A stretch of DNA of 64,000 nt from an uncultured Roseicyclus sp. (GCA_947491935.1 CANLLF010000005.1:186001-250000); one strand, 5' to 3'; counted from the first letter of the stretch, positions 41,527-50,597 are shown. Notes: generated by a model from the sequence alone, not told the origin. Translations and numbers: made by a program.

Positions 41527-41676
41527 GACCTTTCTTTCCGCTGAAATTGTCTGACAGGGCGGGAATGGGCCAATTTCTGGTCATCGGCTCAAGGGCACAC
41601 CCCAACACGAGCTGCACAACACCTGAACCTGAAACACACACCTGAACCAAAACTTTATATTTAAGGACTTCGACCC

Positions 41677-42111
41677 ATGAAATTTGCACTTATCAAAACC
41701 GCCGCCGTTTCCGCCACTCTGCTGGTGATCGCCGCTTCCTCCGCCTCCGCTTGCAGCACGGCATCCGTCAGCCAGCTGGGCTGGAACAACGGCGCCGGCC
41801 TGGCCCAGACCGGCTTCTGCAACGACTCGTCCATCACCCAGCTGGGGTGGGACAACGATGCAGTGGGCGTCACGACCGGTAACTTCAACACGCTGATCGT
41901 GAACCAGACCGGTGCCGGCAACCTCGGCGCAGTCGGCCAGAACGGCGACTTCAACGCCGGTGCAGTTGTCCAGAACGGCTTCGGCAACACCGGTGTCGTG
42001 ACCCAGGATGGTGCTTTCAACGTTGGCGCCGTGATCCAGGGCGGCAACGGCGACATCGGCACGGTCAGCCAGTCCGGCTTCGGCAACACCGCGCTTGTCA
42101 TCCAGAACTAA
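41677..42111 (+). CDS. Curlin-repeat protein (CsgA/CsgB-like major subunit candidate)
   Basis: Signal peptide; about ten QxGxxNxxxVxQ-type repeats with ~11-residue period. Confidence 0.85.
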   Translation: MKFALIKTAAVSATLLVIAASSASACSTASVSQLGWNNGAGLAQTGFCNDSSITQLGWDNDAVGVTTGNFNTLIVNQTGAGNLGAVGQNGDFNAGAVVQNGFGNTGVVTQDGAFNVGAVIQGGNGDIGTVSQSGFGNTALVIQN

Positions 42112-42211
42112 GCCGGTCGATCCGGGGGCGCGGTCCCTTCACCCCGCTCCCGGATCACACCACCCAAAGATTTTTCGAACCCACCCAAACGAATTTTGAA
42201 AGGACAGGCCA

Positions 42212-42610
42212 ATGACCACGTTTTTGAAATCCCGCACGGTCCTCGGTGCTGCTGCAATCGGCACGGCCGTCCTCGGCTGCACCGCCATCTCGGCCGAGAC
42301 CGATACGATGGAAAGCCGCGCTTTCGCCCAGGACACTGCCCCCATCGCCTGCACCATCACGGTGGAGCGCTCCAATGGCGGCCTCCTGCTTGAGCCGATC
42401 GTGCAGGCCTCCGAGGCCGTCACCGGCATCTACCAGCTGCGCGTCGAAGGCCCCGGCACCCGCATGAACCAGGGCGGCCCGTTTTCGGCCCGCGCCGGTC
42501 AGACGGTCCAGCTTGGCCGCATGATGCTCGGCGGAACCGGCTCCAACCTCGAAGCCGAAATGACCCTCACCATCGACGGGCGCGCTTATTCCTGCCCCGT
42601 TGACCTCTGA
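42212..42610 (+). CDS. csgH: CsgH-like curli fibre chaperone
   Basis: Signal peptide; beta-rich ITVERSNGGLLLEPIVQASEAVTGIYQLRVEGPG...N(x)GGPFSARAGQTVQLG; flanked by curlin genes. Confidence 0.75.
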   Translation: MTTFLKSRTVLGAAAIGTAVLGCTAISAETDTMESRAFAQDTAPIACTITVERSNGGLLLEPIVQASEAVTGIYQLRVEGPGTRMNQGGPFSARAGQTVQLGRMMLGGTGSNLEAEMTLTIDGRAYSCPVDL

Positions 42611-42685
42611 ACCCAACCTCTAACCAACACCTCTTTTTTCAACTGACCCTTTTTCACAATCCACTTTTTCCAAAGGAACACTGCC

Positions 42686-43054
42686 ATGTTTAAGAAAGCT
42701 CTCATCGCCGCCACCCTCGTTGCCGCAACCGCCGCCACGACCGTCCCCGCCGCCGCAAATGGCCAGATCAGCTTCGGCATCTCGGCCCAGAACCAGCAGG
42801 AACAGGACCTGATCACCGGTGGCCTCGCGCTCTTCCAGATCGCCAATGGCGCCGACCCGGCCCAGGTTCTGACCAACGTGGCCACCGGCGGTGACATCGG
42901 CGTGGTCCACCAGGAAGGCAACGGCCACAACGGCTCCATCGCCCAGGGCAATGGCGGCAACGCAGCTGGCCTCTTCCAGTTCGGCAACAACACCAACGGC
43001 TCCATCGCCCAGAACGGCGGCGAAGGCGACCTGGTCTTCACCTTCGGCTGGTAA
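42686..43054 (+). CDS. Curlin-repeat protein (CsgB-like minor subunit candidate)
   Basis: Signal peptide; DIGVVHQEGNGHNGSIAQGNGGNAAGLFQFGNNTNGSIAQNG. Confidence 0.75.
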   Translation: MFKKALIAATLVAATAATTVPAAANGQISFGISAQNQQEQDLITGGLALFQIANGADPAQVLTNVATGGDIGVVHQEGNGHNGSIAQGNGGNAAGLFQFGNNTNGSIAQNGGEGDLVFTFGW

Positions 43055-43096
43055 TCAGCCACCACCCATTCCGGTCCCCTTCGGGGGGTCGGATAC

Positions 43097-43150
43097 CCGG
43101 ACGCCCAATCGACCCTAGCCCCCGTTTCCCCCGACTGATTGGGCGTCCGG
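43097..43150. repeat. 14-bp perfect inverted repeat downstream of curli cassette
   Basis: CCGGACGCCCAATC (43097-43110) / GATTGGGCGTCCGG (43137-43150). Confidence 0.85.
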
Positions 43151-43241
43151 ACCTGAAATTCCTTATCCCACTCCCTTTTTTGGTGGCGATAATCCCTCCT
43201 TCCTCCGGGAAGACTCTGTCCCTCAGACGTGTCCCCAACTT

Positions 43242-43268
43242 CCCCGGCCTTTGCGCCGGGGATTTTTT
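43242..43268 (+). terminator. Rho-independent terminator
   Basis: CCCCGGC-cttttgc-like loop-GCCGGGG followed by A and T6. Confidence 0.85.
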
Positions 43269-43423
43269 CTGTTGTGCCGCTCGCATGGGCGAAACCGCTG
43301 GTTTACTTTGCTAATTTCGGCATGAACCTGCCGAAACAGACTGTTTCCACGGCGCCCCTCTCGCGTCCCGGACCGGATTGATACCTTGTATACAGCTTAT
43401 CCCCGCGAACGGATTGCTCCCCT

Positions 43424-44740
43424 GTGCCCGTGTTCCTGACTCTCAGCGACTCGAACATATTCGATCCGGGTTTCTGGAACGTCCAAACGGTGAGCGCCGA
43501 CAGCACGATCAATGCCAATAACGTCAGCGATACGATCCAGATCATCCTGACCGGCAATTCGATCACCTTTGTCGACACGACAGACGGGTCGACCTTCGTC
43601 GTCACCGATACGCCCACCCCCGGCAGCGATGCGGTTCTGGCGGGCGGGTCGTTCAGCCAGATCGTCGAGTTTCGCGGCAACGATGCCGACAACAGCGCCA
43701 GCGGCTCAGTCGGGCTGGATTCGCAGGGCTATATCGGGGGGGACGGAGACGACACCTTCACCGATGACGGGGCCGATGGCGGGCAATTGCGCGGCGGCGG
43801 GGGCAACGACACGCTGACCGGCGGCACCGGCAACAATCAGATCCGCGGCGGGTCCGGCGATGATCTGCTGATCGGCGGATCGGGCAGCAACAACCTGCGC
43901 GGTGGCTCGGGCGACGATACACTGATCGGGGATCAGGGCTCGGGCAACCTCATCGGTGGCGGTGGCGACGACCTGATCGTGACGTCGCTGTTCACCACAT
44001 TCGTCAATGGCGGCAACGGTGCCGATTCCATGGTGATTCCCGAAGGCGCCACGTTCAGTCCGTTTTCACCGGGGGCCACTGGCGGCACCGTCACCGTCAC
44101 ATTGCCTGACGGCTCCACCCGGAATTTCACCTATACCAACATTGCCGCCGAGAATATCACCGTGGCCTGTTTTGCGGCGGGCACCCGCATCGCGACCGTC
44201 GAGGGCCAGACAAGCGTGGAGGATTTGCGCGCCGGTGATCGGATCGTCACCCTTGGCACCGGCACCAAGACGCTGCGGTGGATCGGCCACCGCACCGTGC
44301 CGGCCGAGGGTCTTTTCGCGCCGATCCGGTTTGCAACCGGGACGCTCGACAATGATCGCCCGCTCCTGGTGTCGCCCGAACACCGGATGCTGGTGCAGGG
44401 CTGGCGCTGTCAGCTTCTGTTCGGCAAGGATGAGGTGCTGTGCGCCGCCAAGCATCTTGTCGATGGTGATCGGATCACACGGGCCCCGCGTGGGCTGGTG
44501 ACCTATTTTCATCTCATGTTCGACACCCATCAGATCGTCTTCGCCAACGGCGCCCCGGCCGAGAGCCTGTTCATGGGGGATCACCAGCTCTCCCGCGATC
44601 CCACGCTTTACCAGGAGCTGTTGACGCTCTTCCCCGAGCTTGCCGACCGCGCGCCCAAAACCCGGCGGATCGCGCGCGAACCCCTGCGCCGGTTTGAGGC
44701 AACGGCGCTGCAGGAGGTCCGCGGCCCGTCCCGCTCATAG
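43424..44740 (+). CDS. RTX calcium-binding repeat protein with Hint domain
   Basis: GGDGDD/GGxGND/GGSGDD nonapeptides; Hint motif VACFAAGTRIATVEGQTSVEDLRAGDRIVT...SPEHRMLV. Confidence 0.9.
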   Translation: MPVFLTLSDSNIFDPGFWNVQTVSADSTINANNVSDTIQIILTGNSITFVDTTDGSTFVVTDTPTPGSDAVLAGGSFSQIVEFRGNDADNSASGSVGLDSQGYIGGDGDDTFTDDGADGGQLRGGGGNDTLTGGTGNNQIRGGSGDDLLIGGSGSNNLRGGSGDDTLIGDQGSGNLIGGGGDDLIVTSLFTTFVNGGNGADSMVIPEGATFSPFSPGATGGTVTVTLPDGSTRNFTYTNIAAENITVACFAAGTRIATVEGQTSVEDLRAGDRIVTLGTGTKTLRWIGHRTVPAEGLFAPIRFATGTLDNDRPLLVSPEHRMLVQGWRCQLLFGKDEVLCAAKHLVDGDRITRAPRGLVTYFHLMFDTHQIVFANGAPAESLFMGDHQLSRDPTLYQELLTLFPELADRAPKTRRIAREPLRRFEATALQEVRGPSRS

Positions 44741-44782
44741 ATCCCGCTGGTCGCCTCCGATACGCCGTGGCATCACCGCCCC

Positions 44783-45217
44783 ATGCCGATCACCCACAAA
44801 GCCGTCGCCTGCGTCATCCGCCGCGATCCGGGGCATGGGCCTGCCCTCCTGTGTTTCCGCCACCCGCTGGCAGGCGTGCAGATCCCGAAGGGCACGGTTG
44901 AGGACGGCGAGGATATCGCCGCCGCCACCCTCCGCGAGTTGGAGGAGGAAACCGGCCTCACCCTCACCGCCCCGCCCGAATTCATCGGCACCTGGGATCG
45001 CGATTTTGCCGAAGGCGTCGTGCACCGCTGGCATATCGGCCTGCTGCCCGCGCCGCACGGCGGGCCCGACACATGGCGACACCGGGCCAGCGGTAGTCCG
45101 GCCGAGGACGGACTGATCTTCCATCTGCATTGGTTGCCCGTCGATGCCCGGCTGCCCGGCCGCCTCGATCCCCTCTTCGCGCCCACAGCCCGCATCCTCG
45201 TCACCGCGCTTGCCTGA
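44783..45217 (+). CDS. Nudix hydrolase
   Basis: Nudix box GTVEDGEDIAAATLRELEEETGL. Confidence 0.93.
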   Translation: MPITHKAVACVIRRDPGHGPALLCFRHPLAGVQIPKGTVEDGEDIAAATLRELEEETGLTLTAPPEFIGTWDRDFAEGVVHRWHIGLLPAPHGGPDTWRHRASGSPAEDGLIFHLHWLPVDARLPGRLDPLFAPTARILVTALA

Positions 45218-45247
45218 GCACCCGGCCATTGCGCCGTCGGTCGAGCC

Positions 45248-46465
45248 GTGCCACCCATGGCCTACGCCCTCCGTCCCAGGACCCGTGCCGCCATGGCCCG
45301 TTCGCCCCTCGCCTCGCTTGCGCCCTTCTTGCTGCTGCTCTTCACCGGCACGCTGGCGAATTCGGCGCTGATCCCCTTCATGGGCTTCTTCCTGATCGAC
45401 GCGCTGGGGCACCCGCCCTGGATGCTCTCGGTCTATTCCGGGCTGGCCGTCTGCCTCACCGTCACCGCGAACCGCGCCTTCGGGCGCCGCATCGATGCCG
45501 GCACACGCGTGTTCCCGCTGATCGGGCTGGCCGCCGCGGGCTACGGCGTGGCCTCCCTTGCGCTCAGCCTGTCGCCAACGCTTCCAACCATGCTCACCCT
45601 CGGCGTCATCGGCCTCGGCCTCAGCTCCAGCTCCATTTCAACGATGTTCAGTCTCGGCGGTCACCTCGCACAGGCGCAGCAGATCGACCGCAGCCGCTTC
45701 AATGCCTATATGCGCGCCACCACCTCCACCGCCTGGATGATCGGCCCGGCCACCAGCTTCCTTGTCGCCGACTGGCTCGGCCCCGCCATGGTGTTTCGCG
45801 TGGCCTTCGGCCTGTCGCTCATGTGGCTCGCCCTGTGGTGGACAAGCCTGCCGCGGGACGCATCCGCCGGGGCGCGGCCCGCACCCGCGGGCACACCGAT
45901 CCTCGCAAACGCCAATACCGGCCTCTGGCTCGCCACCGCCTTCGTCTTCTGCCTCTCCGTCGCCCACGCCCTCACCTTCTCCGCCCTGCCGCTCTTCTAT
46001 GTGCAGGAGGTCGGCCTGCCCGATTTCGCCCCCGGCGCGGCATTCAGCGTGAAAACCTTCGTGGAGGTTTTCGCGATCTTCTCCACACCCGCGCTGATGG
46101 CCCGCTTCGGCACGGCAAAGGTCCTCCTGGCCACAACCGGACTCGCCATCGGCACGATCCTCTATCTCAGCGCCATCACATCCCTGCCGCAAATGATCCT
46201 CGGCGCGGCGATGGAAGGGCTCTATTACGGCCTCTTCGCCAGCCTCGGGATCAGCTACGTGCAAAGCTTCGCGCGCGACCGGCCCGCCCAGGCCACGGCG
46301 ATCTACTGGAACACGTTGATGGTCAGCGGCCTTCTCGCCGGCCCCGCCGTGGGCCTCATCGCCCAACTCACCGATTTCCAGACGGTGATCCAATCGGCCT
46401 CCCTTGTCGCCGCCCTCGCGGCCCTGGTCCTGCTCGCGGGCATGCGCCAACGCAAACCGGCCTGA
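45248..46465 (+). CDS. MFS transporter (sugar-efflux type)
   Basis: Multiple TM helices; MFS layout. Confidence 0.85.
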   Translation: MPPMAYALRPRTRAAMARSPLASLAPFLLLLFTGTLANSALIPFMGFFLIDALGHPPWMLSVYSGLAVCLTVTANRAFGRRIDAGTRVFPLIGLAAAGYGVASLALSLSPTLPTMLTLGVIGLGLSSSSISTMFSLGGHLAQAQQIDRSRFNAYMRATTSTAWMIGPATSFLVADWLGPAMVFRVAFGLSLMWLALWWTSLPRDASAGARPAPAGTPILANANTGLWLATAFVFCLSVAHALTFSALPLFYVQEVGLPDFAPGAAFSVKTFVEVFAIFSTPALMARFGTAKVLLATTGLAIGTILYLSAITSLPQMILGAAMEGLYYGLFASLGISYVQSFARDRPAQATAIYWNTLMVSGLLAGPAVGLIAQLTDFQTVIQSASLVAALAALVLLAGMRQRKPA

Positions 46466-46469
46466 CCCC

Positions 46470-46492
46470 CTTCATCTTGGAAGAAAAACTCA
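46470..46492 (+). repeat. Copy 1 of 23-nt dispersed repeat CTTCATCTTGGAAGAAAAACTCA
   Basis: 22/23 identical to 61613-61635. Confidence 0.7.
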
Positions 46493-46569
46493 AACACCCG
46501 GCCCGCCAAATTCACAGGCCCAACCCATAAGGCGCACGGGTCTTGGTGCGCGTCCCGCCCAAGACCCAC

Positions 46570-47469
46570 CTATCGGCCCAGATGCAATTCCCCGCGGGAT
46601 TTCGCCAAGGCGATCTGTTTCTGCCGTTCCCGGAACCGCGCCCGGTCCGCATCGGAATGCACGTCGATGCAGCGATGGCACGATACACCATCTTCGAACT
46701 CCGCCCGCGCCCGATCCGCCTCGGTGATCGGCTGGCGGCAGGCCCGGCAGAGCCCATAGGGCAGCTCCCGCAATCCGTGCCCCACGGCCACACGCTCATC
46801 GAACACGAAACAGCCGCCGTCCCACAGGCTCTCCGCCTCGGGAACCTTTTCGAGGTATTTCAGGATGCCCCCCCTCAGGTGGAACACCTCCTCCACCCCC
46901 TGCGATTTCAGGTAAGCCGTCGACTTCTCACACCGGATCCCGCCGGTGCAGAACATCGCAATCCGCTTGTTTCCGAACCGCGCCTTGTTGGCCTCCCACC
47001 AGGCCGGGAAATCCCGAAAGCTCTCGGTCTGCGGATCAATCGCGCCCTCAAAGGTCCCGATCTCCACCTCATAGGCGTTGCGCGTGTCGATCACCGCCAC
47101 ATCCGGCGCGCGGATCAGATCGTTCCACTCCGCCGCCTCCACATGGGTCCCGACGGAGGCGGGGTCCAACCCCGGCGCGCCCATCGTCACAATTTCCTTC
47201 TTCAGCCGCACCTTCAGGCGGCCGAATGGCGGCGCCTCCGCACGGCTCTCTTTCCACTCCAGCCCCGCAAATCCCGGCAACGCGCGAATATGCGCCAGAA
47301 CGGCATCGATCCCCGCGCGTGATCCCGCAATTGTCCCGTTGATCCCCTCCGGCGCGATCAGAAGCGAGCCCTTCACCCCCGCGCGGCACGCAAGTGCAGC
47401 CAGCGGCCCCTTCACGGCAGCGGGCTCTGGCACCTTGGCAAAATGATAGAGGGCGGCGATTGTGAACAT
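46570..47469 (-). CDS. trhO: Rhodanese-type tRNA uridine hydroxylase TrhO
   Basis: APEGINGTIAG; rhodanese loop FCTGGIRCEKS. Confidence 0.92.
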   Translation of the reverse strand: MFTIAALYHFAKVPEPAAVKGPLAALACRAGVKGSLLIAPEGINGTIAGSRAGIDAVLAHIRALPGFAGLEWKESRAEAPPFGRLKVRLKKEIVTMGAPGLDPASVGTHVEAAEWNDLIRAPDVAVIDTRNAYEVEIGTFEGAIDPQTESFRDFPAWWEANKARFGNKRIAMFCTGGIRCEKSTAYLKSQGVEEVFHLRGGILKYLEKVPEAESLWDGGCFVFDERVAVGHGLRELPYGLCRACRQPITEADRARAEFEDGVSCHRCIDVHSDADRARFRERQKQIALAKSRGELHLGR

Positions 47470-47505
47470 GGGCGATCAGATACGCCCAGTTCGGCGCGGC
47501 TTCAA

Positions 47506-47877
47506 TCAGGCGGATTGCGGCAAAAGGCCAATTGTGCGGGCTTTTGGATGGGCCAGGCGCGTCGCGTCGTATCCGGCCCTCTTCAATGCCTCCATCGTCA
47601 GATCAGCGTTTTCGTTAACGAAGGTCTCGCTATCCTCATCACCCATCCGCTCGGCAACCAGGCTCAGGAAGGCCAGCGTCAGGGTCGCATTGAATTTCTC
47701 GGGCGCGCCCGCCGCAGTGGCGGAGGCCCGGATGCCATCAGCATAGTGATGCGCCGCCTCGAAAAACTCCCACCGGCGCAAGGCGGCATGGGCCGTGCCC
47801 ATGTGATCCGCGTGGCTGAAGCCGGTGCAGGGGATCTCTCCCGATAATATCGTATCGAGCATGTGGTCATAGCTCAT
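47506..47877 (-). CDS. Uncharacterised helical protein with conserved histidines
   Basis: FSHADHMGTAHAALRRWEFFEAAHHYADGIRA...PEKFNATLTLAFLSLVAERM; 4-nt overlap with upstream gene. Confidence 0.75.
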   Translation of the reverse strand: MSYDHMLDTILSGEIPCTGFSHADHMGTAHAALRRWEFFEAAHHYADGIRASATAAGAPEKFNATLTLAFLSLVAERMGDEDSETFVNENADLTMEALKRAGYDATRLAHPKARTIGLLPQSA

Positions 47878-48122
47878 CGGAATTCCTCCTCCAGCCCGTG
47901 GGCATCGGCCGAGGTCAAGGTCAGGCCATAGACCTTGCGCAGCGCCTCGACCTTCCCGCGCGTCTCCTCACCGAACACCAGTTTCCCGTCAAAGGCGTGC
48001 AGCGCCATGCACTCCACCAATTCGCTCATGGAAATGTCGAGGTATTCCGCCGTGCCCTTCAGCACCTTCACCATGCGTTTTTCCAGCCGCAGGCCGGTTT
48101 GCATCCGTTCGATCTTCTTCAT
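47874..48122 (-). CDS. Small ribbon-helix-helix-like protein
   Basis: MQTGLRLEKRMVKVLKGTAEYLDISMSELVE, RHH-like. Confidence 0.6.
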   Translation of the reverse strand: MKKIERMQTGLRLEKRMVKVLKGTAEYLDISMSELVECMALHAFDGKLVFGEETRGKVEALRKVYGLTLTSADAHGLEEEFR

Positions 48123-48214
48123 GGGATCAGCTTGCCTGATTCGTGTCATGACAACAAGACAACAGATTGCACCTCAACGCCCAAGGCGTAGATTGCCCAC
48201 AAAGGAGCCACCCC

Positions 48215-48808
48215 ATGACCCAAGCCCTCCTCGTCATCGACGTGCAAAACGATTTCTGCCCCGGTGGCGCGCTTGCCGTGCCCGAAGGCGACGTAATCGT
48301 CCCCGGCATCAACGCCCTGATGGCCGACTTCCCCGCCGTGATCCTCACGCAGGATTGGCACCCGGCGGGCCATTCCTCCTTCGCCTCGACCCACAATGCC
48401 GAGCCGATGACCATGACCGAAATGCCCTACGGCCCCCAGGTCCTCTGGCCCGACCATTGCATCCAGGGCTCAATCGGCGCGCAGTTCCACCCCGACCTCA
48501 CCGTGGACCGCGCGGACCTCATCATCCGCAAGGGCTACAACCCCGCCATCGACAGCTATTCCGCCTTCTTCGAGAATGATCACACGACGCCCACGGGCCT
48601 CGAAGGCTACCTGCGCACCCGTGGCATCACCAACCTTATCATGGTCGGCCTCGCCACCGATTTCTGCGTGAACTTCTCCGCCGTTGATGCCGCGAAACTC
48701 GGCTTCAAAGTCACAGTGCGCGAGGACCTGACCCGCGCCATCGACTTCGACGGCTCCCTCACCGCCGCGCGCGAGGGGATGCGCGTTGCCGGTGTCGTGC
48801 TGACATGA
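48215..48808 (+). CDS. pncA: Nicotinamidase
   Basis: LLVIDVQNDFCPGGALAV; GLATDFCVNFSAVDA. Confidence 0.95.
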   Translation: MTQALLVIDVQNDFCPGGALAVPEGDVIVPGINALMADFPAVILTQDWHPAGHSSFASTHNAEPMTMTEMPYGPQVLWPDHCIQGSIGAQFHPDLTVDRADLIIRKGYNPAIDSYSAFFENDHTTPTGLEGYLRTRGITNLIMVGLATDFCVNFSAVDAAKLGFKVTVREDLTRAIDFDGSLTAAREGMRVAGVVLT

Positions 48809-49596
48809 TCCCGCCGCTCGCCATCCAGATCACCGAAGCCCTCAGGCGCGTCGACCAGATCCGCGCCGTGTTTCTTGGCGGCAGCCATGGGACTGGCACG
48901 GCCGACGCCTACAGCGACATCGATTTCGTGGTCGTGGCGGAGGCGGGGCTTACCGACGACATCGCGGCGCTCTGGCGGGACACGCTTTCCGATCTCGGTC
49001 AGCTCGTTCTCTGGCGCGACCGCTCCGTCGCACCCACACTGATCAACGCCATCCTCGCGCCCGACATTCGGATCGACGCGCTGGTCCTGCAACCGGCCCA
49101 GCTGGGTCGGCACACGCAAGATGGCGTGCAGGTTCTTCTTGATCGCGACGCGCTCTACGACACGCTCCCGCCGAGCCCACCCGCGCCGCAGCGCGATGTC
49201 CGCCGGCATGCCTACCAGTTTGAGGAGTTCATCCGCATCCTCGCCTTGTTGCCCCTTGTTGTCGGGCGGCAGGAGTTCATCAACGGCGTCACCGGGCTGA
49301 CCCACCTACGCCGTCACCTGATCGACCTTCTGATCGCCGAGGCGGGCATACCCTATCGCGGTGGCGCGCTGGTTCTGAACCCGCGCCTGACACCCGCGCA
49401 GCAAAGGCTTCTGACCGATCTACCGCCCCTGATCCCGACACGCGACGGCGTCATCGAAGCGCATCGCGCCTACGCCGCCGCCTACCTGCCCCGTGCACGG
49501 GCCTTCGCAAAGGCCGAAGGGGTCGATTGGCCCGCAGCGTTCGAGGACGCCACGCTGACCAATCTCGACCAGACACTGGGGCTGAAGATCTATTGA
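48805..49596 (+). CDS. Nucleotidyltransferase-domain protein
   Basis: FLGGSHGTGTADAYSDIDFVVV; ATGA overlap with pncA. Confidence 0.85.
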   Translation: MIPPLAIQITEALRRVDQIRAVFLGGSHGTGTADAYSDIDFVVVAEAGLTDDIAALWRDTLSDLGQLVLWRDRSVAPTLINAILAPDIRIDALVLQPAQLGRHTQDGVQVLLDRDALYDTLPPSPPAPQRDVRRHAYQFEEFIRILALLPLVVGRQEFINGVTGLTHLRRHLIDLLIAEAGIPYRGGALVLNPRLTPAQQRLLTDLPPLIPTRDGVIEAHRAYAAAYLPRARAFAKAEGVDWPAAFEDATLTNLDQTLGLKIY

Positions 49597-50462
49597 TCTC
49601 CCTCGCCCTGCCGCGCCAGCGGCAGCGGCTCCTTGAAGGTCAGGGTGCGATAGGGGAACGGGATCTCGATGCCCGCATCGTCCAGCCCGCGCTTGACCGC
49701 GGCCACCACCTGATCGCGGGACCGGCGCACCTCGACAGGCTTGGACCCGGTCCACCACGTCACCTCGAAATCAATGCTGCTCGAGTTGAATTCCCGCGCG
49801 AAGATCTGAATCGGAAAGCCGTCGGTGATAACCGTGTCGCAGCCCTTCACGGCATGACGGATGACATCACGCGCATTATCGACATCCTCATCGTAGGCCA
49901 CCCCGCAGATCACCGTGACGCGGCGCTGTTCCTGATCCGTCCGGATCGTCAGCGGGTTCTTGAACAGCATCGCGTTTGGCACGATCACAAGCTGGCCGTC
50001 AGTCTGCCGGATATGGCTCTCGCGCACGGCGATCTGCGTCACCCGGCCCTCGATCCCCTCGCATTCGATATGGTCCCCGATCCGCATCTTCTTGCGAAAC
50101 AGAATGATGATCCCGGCCAGGAAATTCTCGAACACGTCCTTGAAAGCGAACCCGATGGCAACCGACCCGATGCCGAGGCCCGCCAGAATGCTGGCCGGGG
50201 TCAGATTCGGAAACACGATGACGGCCGCGATCATCAGGCCCAGGGTCCAGATCAGGATCGACAGGAACAGCGCCGCCAGCTCCTTCAAACTGGGGCGGAT
50301 ACGCGAACTCGACAGCGCCTTGGACAACGCCCAGGTGCCAATCCGGTAGACCCCCCAGGTCAGCAGCAGGACAGCGATCGCCAGCACGATCTGTGGCAAC
50401 AATTCAATCATGCCGCGCGCCATTTCGCGCAGCTGCTCCGTCAGGATCGTGATCGGTTCCAA
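49590..50462 (-). CDS. MscS-family mechanosensitive channel
   Basis: GLGIGSVAIGFAFKDVFENFLAGIIILFRKKMRIGDHIE. Confidence 0.93.
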   Translation of the reverse strand: MEPITILTEQLREMARGMIELLPQIVLAIAVLLLTWGVYRIGTWALSKALSSSRIRPSLKELAALFLSILIWTLGLMIAAVIVFPNLTPASILAGLGIGSVAIGFAFKDVFENFLAGIIILFRKKMRIGDHIECEGIEGRVTQIAVRESHIRQTDGQLVIVPNAMLFKNPLTIRTDQEQRRVTVICGVAYDEDVDNARDVIRHAVKGCDTVITDGFPIQIFAREFNSSSIDFEVTWWTGSKPVEVRRSRDQVVAAVKRGLDDAGIEIPFPYRTLTFKEPLPLARQGEGDQ

Positions 50463-50597
50463 GGGGTGTTCTCCAACTTATGCCCGGGTCAACGCGTGGG
50501 CCCGGTTCGGAGTTCATTCCGCATCGCCGGAAAATGCCTTGCCGCGTACCGGGAACGTCCCTAAACGGGCTCGAATTTCGTCTTGGGAGGGGCAAGA

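Noticed and set aside
45130-46530. 466-aa plus-strand ORF overlapping the MFS transporter in another frame
   Set aside because: Extremely Arg/Pro/His-rich out-of-frame translation; not protein-like.
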